Shown here: positions 36,241 through 44,872 of the stretch, one piece after another
Numbering within the stretch: position 1 is the first letter of the stretch
How the letters are laid out: the number at the start of each line of letters is the position of its first letter
Source: an uncultured Muribaculaceae bacterium
GTDB lineage: Bacteria > Bacteroidota > Bacteroidia > Bacteroidales > Muribaculaceae
DNA length: 64,000 bases
Assembly: GCA_944321705.1 (NCBI GenBank)
Contig: CALUMG010000004.1
Span: 1 to 64,000, forward strand
Reading direction: 5' to 3'
Program-made: the position numbers and the translations under genes
The notes under the pieces: model-generated
The model's database searches: none
What the model was told of the DNA's origin: nothing
Seen by the model: only the letters and a program-made list of their open reading frames with translations

Positions 36241-36663
36241 GTCATCTTGTTTTTGTGTCTTGCAACAAATAGACACGACTTGATTGCAAGACTTTCATTT
36301 ATTTGCTTTTGAAGCTTTTTGTCATTGACTTTTGTCGATAAGCATTCTCACATATTCCGTTAAGAAGGGAGCCATGCCTCTTTACAGCCTTTCTTCAGGT
36401 TGATTGCATGTCGGAATTTGGGCATGTGAATGCGTCAGCAGGTCAATGAACTTGTGTTATGAATTGATACGATAACTTTTTCCCTTGTCTCATGGCTTTC
36501 GTTTATCAATATAAATTAAGCCTGTAGCGTTATTGATGGGATAATCGTAGCTATCTATTTCTATTACAAAGAACAAACATAATGAGTATGTTATTTTGAC
36601 AATAGCGCAATCATTTTGTTTGTTCTTGTGTATGTGACTTGGTCAAGAAAGCCAGAATCATTT
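36241..36663. other. Gene-free 420-base stretch between the RNase and COX24-like genes
   Basis: No convincing reading frame is present on either strand. One long-range inverted repeat, AAGAACAAACA (36569-36579) with TGTTTGTTCTT (36617-36627), could be the end of the HU/COX24 transcript. The rest shows nothing I can name. A noncoding RNA is possible, but I do not see conserved RNase P, tmRNA, SRP or 6S features. Confidence 0.4.
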
Positions 36664-36753
36664 TTATTTCTTCTTATGTCTGTTCTTTCTAAGTCTCTTT
36701 TTGCGCTTGTGGGTAGCCATCTTGTGGCCTTTCCTTTTCTTTCCGCTTGGCAT
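36664..36753 (-). CDS. Small basic COX24/AURKAIP1-domain protein, probable ribosomal protein
   Basis: A 29-codon gene reads MPSGKKRKGHKMATHKRKKR then LRKNRHKKK. Sixteen of its residues are Lys or Arg. The HKMATHKRKKRLRKNRHK core matches the COX24/AURKAIP1 domain shared with mitochondrial mS38 and mycobacterial bS22, which bind near the decoding site of the small subunit. It lies 50 bases downstream of HU on the same strand, an arrangement I recall from other Bacteroidales. Too short for routine gene callers, but composition and context are strong. Confidence 0.8.
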   Translation of the reverse strand: MPSGKKRKGHKMATHKRKKRLRKNRHKKK

Positions 36754-36803
36754 AGTTACTTAGTGTTAAATTGTTAAAGAATATGTTTTTATTGGTGTTG
36801 TTT

Positions 36804-37076
36804 TTATTTCACTTGATCCATGAACACTTTTGCCGGCTTGAAAGCAGGAATTTTGTGCTCAGGAATGATGAGGGTCGTACCCTTTGATATGTTGCGAGCT
36901 GTCTTTTGCGAACGAGTTTTCACGATGAAGCTACCAAAGCCTCTTAGATAAACATTCTCGTTGTTAGCAAGAGAGTCCTTAACAGTTTCCATAAATTTCT
37001 CTACAGTCTCAAGTACCGATGCTTTGTCGATACCTGTAGATTTTGCAATCTCGTTTACGATGTCTGCTTTAGTCAT
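36804..37076 (-). CDS. HU-family DNA-binding protein
   Basis: The 90-residue protein is a standard HU/IHF monomer: MTKADIVNEIAKSTGIDKASV helices, then GFGSFIVKTRSQKTARNISKG with the DNA-binding beta arm containing the conserved proline in LIIPEHKIPAFKPAK. It dimerises and bends DNA. A strong promoter lies about 115 bases upstream. The COX24-like gene follows 50 bases downstream, probably on the same mRNA. Confidence 0.95.
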   Translation of the reverse strand: MTKADIVNEIAKSTGIDKASVLETVEKFMETVKDSLANNENVYLRGFGSFIVKTRSQKTARNISKGTTLIIPEHKIPAFKPAKVFMDQVK

Positions 37077-37191
37077 TGTGATTCTTTATTAATTTTTATA
37101 TGAAATTTCCCGTATTCGCAAAAAAATTGGAAAATAGATGGTATCCTTAACTATTGAAACACAATCTATTTTGCAACGTTTTTTAGATGGT

Positions 37192-37222
37192 CAAATCTAT
37201 TTTACGGATTCGTAGGTGCAAA
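37192..37222 (-). promoter_or_regulatory. Promoter for HU
   Basis: Minus-strand TTTG (37222-37219), 19 bases, TAGATTTG (37199-37192): an exact consensus match. It predicts a leader of about 110 bases. Confidence 0.7.
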
Positions 37223-37439
37223 TATCGCACTTTTTTTTGAAATAAATATCACTCACTCTGAAATTTTGCTCAAATATTTTAAAAAGGGTGTGATGTTTTT
37301 TCACTAAGACTGTGGCATTGCTTGTCATTGTCATGCAGCGGGATGCAATGCCGGCAGGCTTGTGTAAATTTGCATGGTGTCATTGCATGGCAGAGTGCTG
37401 CTTATTTTTTAATTTTGCATAATCATTCATAAACAATAA

Positions 37440-38126
37440 TTGATGAATAAAAAGTTTTCAGTACCGTTTCTGCTATTGACGGTGTGTTTCTGTATTTTTA
37501 TCGTCCTTGCCAACATTCTTGAGGCCAAGGTAGTGAAATTCTGGTTTTTCACTGCAACTGCCGGGCTTATAGTATTTCCGGTGTCCTATATCATTAATGA
37601 TTGTATCGTGGAAGTGTACGGATTTCAACGCGCGCGATTTGTGATATGGCTTGGATTCTTGATGAATCTCATAGTGGTGTTGTTTTTGCAGCTGGCAGTA
37701 GCTTTGCCTCCCGATCCTGTATGGACGGGGCAAGAAGCCATGCATGTCATTTTTGGCAATACTCCGCGTATTTTGCTTGGCAGTTTCATAGCTTTCATAT
37801 GCGGCTCGATGGTCAATGCTTATGTGATGAGCAAGATGAAAGTGGCGAGTCACGGGCATAATTTTTCTTTGCGTGCCATTTTGTCCACGCTTTTCGGAGA
37901 GTCGGTCGATTCGGCCATATTTTTCCCTATAGCGTTCGGCGGATTATTGCCGTTGTCGACCATATTGACAATGATGTGGACGCAGGCTGTGTTGAAAACG
38001 GTATATGAAATCATCATACTTCCTGTTACAATCAGAGTGGTTGGTTTTATCAAACGCAAGGAACAACTTGACACGTTTGATTCGGGCGATGTGGATTACA
38101 GATGGTGGAGGATAGACAAAATATGA
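37440..38126 (+). CDS. yhhQ: YhhQ-family queuosine precursor transporter
   Basis: A 228-residue integral membrane protein with six or seven helices belongs to the YhhQ (VUT) family, which imports preQ0/preQ1 for queuosine in tRNA. Family motifs are visible: ANILEAKVVKFWFFTATAGLIVFPVSYIINDCIVEVYG with the conserved Asp and Glu, the RILLGSFIAFICGSMVNAYVMSK helix, and GESVDSAIFFPIAF. I looked for a preQ1 riboswitch upstream and did not find one. A weak -7 box TAATTTTG lies at 37410-37417. Confidence 0.92.
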   Translation: MMNKKFSVPFLLLTVCFCIFIVLANILEAKVVKFWFFTATAGLIVFPVSYIINDCIVEVYGFQRARFVIWLGFLMNLIVVLFLQLAVALPPDPVWTGQEAMHVIFGNTPRILLGSFIAFICGSMVNAYVMSKMKVASHGHNFSLRAILSTLFGESVDSAIFFPIAFGGLLPLSTILTMMWTQAVLKTVYEIIILPVTIRVVGFIKRKEQLDTFDSGDVDYRWWRIDKI

Positions 38127-38842
38127 AAAATGACACGGTATTTAAGAATATAAAGACCGTATTTGTGGATCTTGATGACACGATATGGTGGTTTACCGAG
38201 AATTCAAAATTGTCGTTGAGGCATGTGTTTGAATTGTTTGGAATAGGGAATTATTGTGATTATGGCACATTTGATTTCATATACCATGAAAAGAACAAGG
38301 AATTATGGGAATTGTACCATTATGGGAAAATAAGCAAGGATTATCTTGTTAACGAGCGGTTCAGGTACATGCTTGAGAAGGTGGGATATCCGGTCGACAT
38401 GCTTGAAGAAACCGCGTGTGAGATGAATGCCGAATACTTGTATTACCTGTCGTTGCAGCCTGTGACGGTTCCCGGAGCAAGGGAAATGTTGTTATATTTG
38501 AACGGAAAATATGATGTAAATGTGCTTAGTAATGGGTTTAGTGGCGTGCAGCAACGAAAACTTTCCTCGTCGGGACTGAGCAAGTTTATAAGAAAACTTG
38601 TTCTTTCGGATGATTGCGGGATTACGAAGCCTTTGCCGGGTATTTTTACTTACGCCCTTGACTCATGTGGTGCTTTTGCTGAATCGAGTGTCATGATAGG
38701 AGACAATTACGATGCCGACATTTGCGGTGCGAAAAATGTCGGTTGGAGAACGATATTTTACAATAAGAATGGAGAGAGTGGTACATTTGAATCGGCCGAT
38801 GCCGTGGTTCATTCTCTTGATGAAGTGTCGCGATTGTTGTAA
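38123..38842 (+). CDS. HAD-family hydrolase, YjjG-like
   Basis: The 239-residue HAD protein has motif I FVDLDDTIWWF, a helical cap (KNKELWELYHYGKISKDYLVNERF), motif II VLSNGF, the lysine in GITKPLPGIF and motif IV MIGDNYDADICGAKNVG. It resembles YjjG nucleotidases, which remove phosphate from damaged or foreign nucleoside monophosphates. The start at 38123 overlaps the previous stop in an ATGA arrangement; an in-frame start at 38102 would add seven residues. Confidence 0.87.
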   Translation: MKNDTVFKNIKTVFVDLDDTIWWFTENSKLSLRHVFELFGIGNYCDYGTFDFIYHEKNKELWELYHYGKISKDYLVNERFRYMLEKVGYPVDMLEETACEMNAEYLYYLSLQPVTVPGAREMLLYLNGKYDVNVLSNGFSGVQQRKLSSSGLSKFIRKLVLSDDCGITKPLPGIFTYALDSCGAFAESSVMIGDNYDADICGAKNVGWRTIFYNKNGESGTFESADAVVHSLDEVSRLL

Positions 38843-38856
38843 CGCTTGGCGTGGTT

Positions 38857-40200
38857 TTATTCGGGTAGGTTTAGCCTTTTTTTTGCTTTAGCTCCAAGGT
38901 CCTTTAGTTTATCCACTTGCGACAGGATGTTGGCACGTCCGTCGCTTAGTTTGGCGGCGGCTTTGTCGTAGGCTTGCCGGGCGGTATTCAATCCTTTGTC
39001 GATGCCAGCCATGTATTCGGTGAAGTCGACAAATCGGTCATATAGTTTTCCTGCTTCTTCTGCGATTTTGATGGCATTGCGAGTCTGCTTGTCGTGGCTC
39101 CACAGTTGCGACACGAGTTTTAGCACTGAAATGAGGTGCGTCGGGCTGATTATTACAACATGTTTGTTGTAGGCATATTCCCACAACTGTGGATTTTCTT
39201 GCATTGCAGCCAGGTATGCTCCTTCATTGGGGACGAACATCATGACGAAATCTCCGCTGTCTTTTATAAATTCCTGGTAGTTTTTTGATGCGAGCTCGTC
39301 AATATGCTTCTTTATGGATGCAAGATGCTCGGACAGTTTGGCCGATTGTGTTTTTTCGTCTTCAGCGTTCACATAGTCGGTATAGGCTGTCAGAGATGTC
39401 TTGGAATCGATTACTATGTTTTTTGAATCAGGCAAATGCACGATTACATCGGGGCGCAATCTATTCCCGTTTTCATTGGTCAATGTGTTTCCGTTTTCAT
39501 CGCGTGTGGCTTGTATCTCGAATTGTTCACCTTTTATTAGTCCTGAAGATGACAGTATTTGTTCAAGAATCATTTCGCCCCAGTCGCCTTGTACTTTGCT
39601 GTTGCCTTTCAAGGCTTTCGCAAGATTGCCGGCTTCTTTCCCTATTTGTGAGTTTAAGTCGCGCAGGTTGTTTATTTGCATCATGAGCGATGTGTGGTTT
39701 TCGGCATCTTTTATGGCACGGTCGTTTATTTCCTTTTTAAGTTTGTCGATATTCTCTTTCAACGGGGAAAGTATCTCGTTGAGTCGCAAGTCGCTTTTGC
39801 GTGTTTTGTCATCAAGGATTTTTGATGCGAGTTCATTGAATTGTAATCTCGCTTCGTCTTGTATTTTTTGTTTTTCATCGGTCAATACTTTCAATCGTTC
39901 TTCGATTTTTGATTTTTCCGATGTTATTGAGATTATTTTGTCGGTAAGTTGTTTGCATTCAGTTGCATTTTTTTCTTCGCGGTCTGAAGTTTCTTGCAAT
40001 TGTTTTTCGAGCATTGCAACTGATGCGTCGCGTTGCGCGAGTTCCGATGTCATTTGCACGATGTGGGCATTGTTTTGGTCGTTTTCGGTTTGTAATGCCG
40101 AGAGACGATGTTTGGCCGCGTTTAATGTTGCAACCAGCCAAGCCGCGATTGCAAGTAAAATGACGATTATGATGGAAAGCGTGATTACAGTTGTTGACAT
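38857..40200 (-). CDS. rmuC: DNA recombination protein RmuC
   Basis: RmuC is a predicted nuclease-like protein that limits inversions at short inverted repeats. The 447-residue product has an N-terminal membrane helix (VITLSIIIVILLAIAAWLVA) and a long coiled coil from about 25 to 170. The conserved RmuC core follows: KVQGDWGEMILEQILSSSGL, RPDVIVHLPDSKNIVIDSKTSL, MFVPNEGAY and the LWEYAYNKHVVIISPTHL segment. The frame stays open for another 107 codons upstream, but those residues are not of this family, so 40200 is taken as the start. Confidence 0.93.
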   Translation of the reverse strand: MSTTVITLSIIIVILLAIAAWLVATLNAAKHRLSALQTENDQNNAHIVQMTSELAQRDASVAMLEKQLQETSDREEKNATECKQLTDKIISITSEKSKIEERLKVLTDEKQKIQDEARLQFNELASKILDDKTRKSDLRLNEILSPLKENIDKLKKEINDRAIKDAENHTSLMMQINNLRDLNSQIGKEAGNLAKALKGNSKVQGDWGEMILEQILSSSGLIKGEQFEIQATRDENGNTLTNENGNRLRPDVIVHLPDSKNIVIDSKTSLTAYTDYVNAEDEKTQSAKLSEHLASIKKHIDELASKNYQEFIKDSGDFVMMFVPNEGAYLAAMQENPQLWEYAYNKHVVIISPTHLISVLKLVSQLWSHDKQTRNAIKIAEEAGKLYDRFVDFTEYMAGIDKGLNTARQAYDKAAAKLSDGRANILSQVDKLKDLGAKAKKRLNLPE

Positions 40201-40317
40201 GTTATGGATGTGATTTAAATAAGAGTTGCAAAATAAAATAAATTTATGACAATAATCGGTTGCCGATATGTGAAATATTGAAAAAATTCTTATCTTTATA
40301 CCATAAAATATAAATAA

Positions 40318-40770
40318 ATGGCAAGATTCAAAATAGGTGATGAATGGTGGACAACTCCTGCCGAGGGAGAAAATGGAAATGTCATAATGGTGACAGGACG
40401 CCGTGTCGATGAATCGGTGATTGCTTCGGGAAAATTCAATGACAGGGTAGAGGTTACATGGAAATATGACGCGACTGCAAGCGGATTGCCTGATGATGCG
40501 ACAGCAAAGCTCATGGAACAAGTGGATGCTGCACTGAAAGATGCGTTTTCCGGTGACAGGACGATAGCCATCATAACCGGCATATATACCGGCAATGGTG
40601 AGCGTAACTGGGTGTTGTACACGAGTAGCTTGCCTATTTTTGAAAAAATATTCAACAGGGCGCTTTCTACATTTGAATTGTTGCCATTGTCTCTTTATGT
40701 AGAGAAAGATCCTGAGTGGAACGAGTATGGTGAAATGAAAAGCCAGACTGAAATAATGGAAGGAGAATGA
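40318..40770 (+). CDS. DUF695-like small soluble protein
   Basis: This 150-residue protein has no signal or membrane segment. The opening DEWWTTPAEGENGNVIMVTGRRV and a tryptophan-rich central strand (GNGERNWVLYTSS) resemble DUF695-domain proteins, whose function is unknown. It is divergent from rmuC, with a possible -7 box TATCTTTA near 40288. Assignment to the family is by resemblance only; the coding nature looks sound from its length and normal composition. Confidence 0.65.
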   Translation: MARFKIGDEWWTTPAEGENGNVIMVTGRRVDESVIASGKFNDRVEVTWKYDATASGLPDDATAKLMEQVDAALKDAFSGDRTIAIITGIYTGNGERNWVLYTSSLPIFEKIFNRALSTFELLPLSLYVEKDPEWNEYGEMKSQTEIMEGE

Positions 40771-40912
40771 TGAAGAAATGTCCTTGCAGAGTGCATGTGT
40801 TCAAGCGGGAACCATTGATAATGTTGGTTCGTCTCTTGGAATGCAAGCATGATAATGGGACGTCTTTAAAATAGTGAAATGCTGATGTCTAATTTTTAAT
40901 TGTGTTTGTGTC

Positions 40913-41131
40913 ATGGACAATTTTTGGCTATGGATTGTTATCTCCTTGGTAATGGGGGTAATATCGGCATTCGTTTTTACAAGTGCCGTTGAAAAGACGG
41001 CTGAAGCTACGGATGAGCCTATGAGTTCTGTGAGCAATGTGGCACTTACCGTAGTTGTATTCAGCATTTTGTCTTTTTTGATTTTGTGGCTTATAATGGC
41101 CATTTGGCAACGAGGTTTTTACGCAAGTTGA
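40913..41131 (+). CDS. Small two-helix membrane protein
   Basis: A 72-residue frame encodes two clean membrane segments, FWLWIVISLVMGVISAFVF and VALTVVVFSILSFLILWLIM, with a short acidic loop between them (EKTAEATDEPMSS). No family is recognised. The two-helix layout and the lack of a better frame support a real gene, but the evidence is limited to that. Confidence 0.5.
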   Translation: MDNFWLWIVISLVMGVISAFVFTSAVEKTAEATDEPMSSVSNVALTVVVFSILSFLILWLIMAIWQRGFYAS

Positions 41132-41204
41132 AAATAACACTTGTGGCAATACCTGTTGGAAAGGAGCTTTTTCGGTCTCGTGTCGTAAAAACAGAGACTG
41201 TATG

Positions 41205-41248
41205 AAACAAAAAACAGATTCCGTTTATTCGGAATCTGTTTTTTGTTT
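41205..41248. terminator. Bidirectional terminator after fabG and the small membrane protein
   Basis: A 19-bp perfect stem (41205-41223 with 41230-41248) begins with an A-rich and ends with a T-rich run and has a TTTATT loop. It lies between convergent genes and serves the tetR-fabH-fabG transcript on the minus strand. Confidence 0.85.
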
Positions 41249-41267
41249 ATGATTGTTTCGTAGTGAA

Positions 41268-42014
41268 TTACATGTTCATGCCACCACAGCAGTGGATAAC
41301 TTGTCCTGTGACATAAGAAGACAAGTCGCTGGCGAGGAATGTTGCAACGTTGGCAACATCTTCGGGTGTGCCGCCGCGACGCAAAGGAATTTGAGCTTCC
41401 CATTGCTTGCGTACATCTTCCGAAAGAACGGCAGTCATGTCGGTGATGATAAATCCCGGTGCAATGCAGTTGGCACGCACGCCACGAGAACCAAGTTCCT
41501 TGGCGATACTCTTTGCAAGGCCAATCATGCCGGCTTTTGATGCAGAGTAGTTGCATTGTCCTGCGTTACCCGATACACCTACGACCGATGCCATGTTGAT
41601 GATGCTGCCGCCACGTTGACGCATCATTATCGGCGTGAGGGCATGGATGAAGTTGAAAGCAGACTTGAGGTTTACGTTCAAAACAGCATCCCATTGAGCT
41701 TCTGTCATTCTCATCATCAAGCCGTCTTTGGTTATGCCGGCATTGTTGACAAGGATGTCGATGTGTCCGAAATCGGCATGGATTTGTTCAACTACTTTGT
41801 GAGTGTCTTCAAAGTTGGCGGCGTTTGAAGCATATCCTTTTGCTTTTACGCCATAAGAAGCGATTTCTTCTTCGGTCTTTTTACCGTTTTCGTCAATGAC
41901 GAGGTCGGTGAATGCTATGTCTGCACCTTCTTGTGCGAACTTTATCGCGATGGCTTTGCCAATACCGCGAGCAGCGCCTGTAATAAGGGCTACTTTACCT
42001 TCAAGTAATTTCAT
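41268..42014 (-). CDS. fabG: 3-oxoacyl-ACP reductase FabG-like
   Basis: This 248-residue short-chain dehydrogenase has the NADPH motif TGAARGIGKAIA, NNAG in the fourth strand, and the catalytic Ser-Tyr-Lys set (Ser in NMASVVG, YSASK). DVANVATFLASDLSSYVTGQ is typical of FabG. It reduces 3-oxoacyl-ACP in fatty acid elongation. As the last gene of the tetR-fabH-fabG operon it may be a specialised copy rather than the main FabG. Confidence 0.92.
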   Translation of the reverse strand: MKLLEGKVALITGAARGIGKAIAIKFAQEGADIAFTDLVIDENGKKTEEEIASYGVKAKGYASNAANFEDTHKVVEQIHADFGHIDILVNNAGITKDGLMMRMTEAQWDAVLNVNLKSAFNFIHALTPIMMRQRGGSIINMASVVGVSGNAGQCNYSASKAGMIGLAKSIAKELGSRGVRANCIAPGFIITDMTAVLSEDVRKQWEAQIPLRRGGTPEDVANVATFLASDLSSYVTGQVIHCCGGMNM

Positions 42015-42049
42015 ATTATTGCTATGTTTACGTTAAGATTCAGTTGATG

Positions 42050-42994
42050 TTATTTTTCCACAAAGAATGCTCCACATGAATATCCTCCGCCGAAAACGGT
42101 AAGTCCGAATGTAGTTCCTTTGGGGAATCTATCTATGTTTTGTGCAAGCACCAATGCTGCGCTGGCCGATCCGGTGTTTCCAAGCTCCTCAATGTTGTTT
42201 AGGAACTTGTCATCGGGCAGTTCAAGTTGATTGGCAACATTGCTGACGATGCGCTTGTTGGCTTGGTGACATATGATGTAATCAAGGTCGGTTATTTCCA
42301 TTCCGTTTGGCTTGACCACATGCTCAAGGGCTACTATCATGTAGTGGCAAGCCCTTACGAACACATCTTTGCCATAAGGCATTGTAATTCCGTCTTCGTG
42401 TGGGCGTAATCTTACGCCATCAGGCCCCTTGCCGATATTTCCTAATCCGCAAGTGTAAACGCCTTTTATGGTCATGTCGTTGTCCGACATTCGTTCTTTT
42501 GAAATGAAGTATGCGACAGCGGCATCGCCCCACAAGTGCCCACATTTAGGGTCGGATTCGTTACGGTAGTATGTGTTGAATTCCGAACAAATTAGCAGGG
42601 CTTTGGATGCTTTGCCCATTGCGAAATATCCTTCAATTATTTCAAGCCCGTTTACAAATGAAGAACATGCAGCCGAGACATATACGGCTTTAGCTCCGTC
42701 GATATTGTATTTTTGTTGTGCCACATGGGCGAGAGTTGCTACTGTATCGTATGGTGAATAGCAAGCCGAAATAATTAAATCTACATCTGTAATATCATAA
42801 GGGAGGGAGGGTAGTGCGTTTTCTATTGCAGCCAGGCCCATTGAATCAGACCCTTCTCCTTCTCCGACTATTGAGCGAGTTACTATGCCGGTTCGTTGCA
42901 CGATCCAATCGTTTGTCAAACCGTTTACATGCAGGAAGTGTTCGTTGTCCACCCTGCCAGCCGGGATATAGAATCCTGTTGCGTTTATGTACAT
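42050..42994 (-). CDS. FabH-like 3-oxoacyl-ACP synthase III
   Basis: The 314-residue thiolase-fold enzyme has the KAS III catalytic triad: Cys in SAACSSFVNGLE, His in ICHQANKRI and Asn in GNTGSASAALVLA. It resembles FabH, which condenses an acyl-CoA with malonyl-ACP, but sequence around the substrate pocket differs from the housekeeping FabH pattern. With fabG next to it and a TetR regulator upstream, it may make or sense a special acyl chain. It starts 10 bases after the tetR stop. Confidence 0.9.
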   Translation of the reverse strand: MYINATGFYIPAGRVDNEHFLHVNGLTNDWIVQRTGIVTRSIVGEGEGSDSMGLAAIENALPSLPYDITDVDLIISACYSPYDTVATLAHVAQQKYNIDGAKAVYVSAACSSFVNGLEIIEGYFAMGKASKALLICSEFNTYYRNESDPKCGHLWGDAAVAYFISKERMSDNDMTIKGVYTCGLGNIGKGPDGVRLRPHEDGITMPYGKDVFVRACHYMIVALEHVVKPNGMEITDLDYIICHQANKRIVSNVANQLELPDDKFLNNIEELGNTGSASAALVLAQNIDRFPKGTTFGLTVFGGGYSCGAFFVEK

Positions 42995-43003
42995 AAAAAT
43001 GGT

Positions 43004-43597
43004 TTACTTATTATTGTTAGTCTTGATTCCGTATAAAATGAAATCTTTGATGTATTCTCGCAGTTTTAATTTCTCTATGCCGAGGTCGGCAAAGCTGTCT
43101 CTTATGTAAGGGACATCAAGGCCTTGCAGGGACAAAATCATCACTGTTGCGGTTTGTTCCACATGCTTGATGTGGAATATGCCTTGCATCACACCTTCGG
43201 TGAGAATCTGTTTTAAAATATTGGCTTCTTGGGAAGTCGTGTTGCGTCGTGCCCGTTCCACTTTGCGTAGGTCCATGAAAAAACCTGCTTTCAAAGTCCC
43301 GTTGCGAGTAACCGATTCTTTTATTGCCTCAAATCTCACGAAGATGAAATCCATTAATTTCTGTTCCACGGGTTCGGGCTTATTGACCAAGTCTGCCAGC
43401 TTTTCCACAATTTTGTCGCTTTCGGTTTTTACCACGGCATTGTATATCGCGCGCTTGTTGCGGAAATAAGTGTAGATTGTGCGTCTGCCTTTCTCTGAAG
43501 CCGAAGCAATATCGTTCATGGTTGTGTTTTCGATTCCTTGCTTGGCAAACAGTTGCCGTGCGATTTCTATGAGTTTGTCTCTTGTTTTCAAAACCAT
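43004..43597 (-). CDS. TetR-family regulator of the fabH-fabG operon
   Basis: The product (197 residues) begins with the TetR helix-turn-helix (TRDKLIEIARQLFAKQGIENTT then MNDIASASEKGRRTIYTYF). A helical ligand-binding domain follows. Its promoter at 43634-43665 overlaps inverted half-sites TTGCAC/GTGCAA, pointing to autoregulation. Regulators next to fatty acid genes often bind acyl-CoA; here that is inferred. An upstream in-frame ATG at 43615 would add six residues. Confidence 0.88.
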   Translation of the reverse strand: MVLKTRDKLIEIARQLFAKQGIENTTMNDIASASEKGRRTIYTYFRNKRAIYNAVVKTESDKIVEKLADLVNKPEPVEQKLMDFIFVRFEAIKESVTRNGTLKAGFFMDLRKVERARRNTTSQEANILKQILTEGVMQGIFHIKHVEQTATVMILSLQGLDVPYIRDSFADLGIEKLKLREYIKDFILYGIKTNNNK

Positions 43598-43609
43598 TGC
43601 AGTTATAAA

Positions 43610-43636
43610 TTGCACAATCTCTAATCAATCGTGCAA
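43610..43636. promoter_or_regulatory. Candidate TetR operator
   Basis: TTGCACAAT (43610-43618) and AATCGTGCAA (43627-43636) form an inverted repeat with TTGCAC/GTGCAA cores. A third, similar half-site, ATTGTGTGCAA, lies at 43668-43678. The right half overlaps the -7 box of the tetR promoter. Confidence 0.5.
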
Positions 43637-43665
43637 AAGTAGCCATTAATCTTTAACAATACAAA
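43634..43665 (-). promoter_or_regulatory. Promoter of tetR-fabH-fabG
   Basis: Minus-strand TTTG (43665-43662), 20 bases, TACTTTTG (43641-43634). Confidence 0.65.
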
Positions 43666-43768
43666 TTATTGTGTGCAATATAGGGGATTAGTTTAAAAAT
43701 AAAGAAAAAAAGAATGTAAAATGCATGCAACTCGCGTTGTTTTGTAAGTAGGTGGATACATATGAAAA

Positions 43769-43796
43769 AGAAGAATGCAAAAATGCATTCTTCTTA
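43769..43796 (-). terminator. Terminator of the initiator tRNA
   Basis: AAGAAGAATGCA pairs perfectly with TGCATTCTTCTT, with a four-base loop and, on the minus strand, a following TTTTT run. It starts five bases after the tRNA end. Confidence 0.8.
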
Positions 43797-43801
43797 CTTT
43801 G

Positions 43802-43873
<72 letters not shown>

Positions 43874-43885
43874 GTATTTCGACTG

Positions 43886-43916
43886 CAAAGGTAGAGAAAA
43901 TCTAGGTGCTTGTCAA
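43886..43916 (-). promoter_or_regulatory. Promoter of the initiator tRNA
   Basis: Minus-strand TACCTTTG (43893-43886) with TTG at 43916-43914, spacing 20; the tRNA 5' end is 13 bases downstream of the box. Confidence 0.65.
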
Positions 43917-43999
43917 GGGTTGTTGAGATGAAAATGAGATAAAAAAAGTTAAATAAATGACAAGTTGTTGATTTATAGCTTATTCGACATGGGCTAAAT

Positions 44000-44611
44000 T
44001 TAATATAATTGTGATTCCAACCATTGCAAGCGTTCATAGTAAGTGCGAATGAGCCTGCGTTGAGATTGTACAAGTTGAGATGAACTGATTGACGGGTGGC
44101 GTTGGTTGTAACGCTCATAGCGGCGCAAACTTCGTTCCGCATCGCGTATGCGGCGTTTTAATTGCCTTATTTCGGCTTTGTAATAAGCTTTGTCGGCGTC
44201 ATTGTCGTAGTAGTTGTCGGGCATTCCGTAGTTGTAATAGGGGACGATCGGGGTTGCAGGTGATATTGGATAAACAGGTGGCGTGACTGGAGTGACCGGT
44301 GTTACGGGAGTTGTGACGAGAGGGACAGAAAGCGTGTATTGGTATGTTTGCCCTCCAATATTTAAGAACATGGTTGTGAGGTCGGTTGAAAAAAACATGT
44401 CGATTCCGGCCTCAGAATAGTGCATGTAATTGTTGTTAAAACCACGAGGGAACAGTACCATCGATGAAACACTGTCAATGCTGACCACGATGCAGCCCGA
44501 AGCCACGGTAACGTTGGCATTTGGCGCATTATCGCTGTAATATAAAAGTTGGGAGTTGCAATTTATGCTTATGCCCAACATTGCAATGATTGAAATTAGT
44601 AGCTTTTTCAT
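44000..44611 (-). CDS. Secreted protein with Pro/Thr-rich linker and C-terminal coiled coil
   Basis: The 203-residue product has a signal peptide (KKLLISIIAMLGISINCNSQ), a beta-rich N-terminal half and a repetitive linker of V-T-P repeats (TTPVTPVTPVTPPVYP). A highly charged C-terminal helix follows, likely a coiled coil (IRQLKRRIRDAERSLRRYER). I do not recognise a family. The start at 44611 is chosen because it begins the signal peptide; an ATG at 44668 would add 19 residues. The layout suggests a periplasmic or surface protein. Confidence 0.7.
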   Translation of the reverse strand: MKKLLISIIAMLGISINCNSQLLYYSDNAPNANVTVASGCIVVSIDSVSSMVLFPRGFNNNYMHYSEAGIDMFFSTDLTTMFLNIGGQTYQYTLSVPLVTTPVTPVTPVTPPVYPISPATPIVPYYNYGMPDNYYDNDADKAYYKAEIRQLKRRIRDAERSLRRYERYNQRHPSISSSQLVQSQRRLIRTYYERLQWLESQLY

Positions 44612-44797
44612 GACTTCAGTGCTTTTTGAAAGTTTGACAATCTTGTTGGGGCGCACATTGCATTGCAAGTGTCTTTATGTACATTTCCAATGCTATTCAA
44701 ATATAGTAAATTTGGTGTAGAAATGCAATTTTACGGGATTATAATTTGTGTGTTCAGGTAGAATTTTTGTTAGGGAGTGACAGTATCTCAAATAAAA

Positions 44798-44839
44798 AAT
44801 CCTTGCATTCGGTCTTTGTGGGACTTGCATGCAAGGATT
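44798..44839 (-). terminator. Terminator of the fumarase gene
   Basis: AATCCTTGCAT (44798-44808) pairs with ATGCAAGGATT (44829-44839). The minus-strand tail is T-rich (TTTTTTATTTG). Confidence 0.75.
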
Positions 44840-44872
44840 GTATTTTGTAGAGACTTTTGTCAGTCAAGATGC

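Noticed and set aside
37223..37439. preQ1 riboswitch upstream of yhhQ
   Set aside because: I looked for the small pseudoknot pattern and found neither the conserved core nor a terminator.
40201..40521. 107-codon N-terminal extension of RmuC
   Set aside because: Cys/His/Phe-rich unlike the family; the membrane helix right after 40200 marks the usual start.
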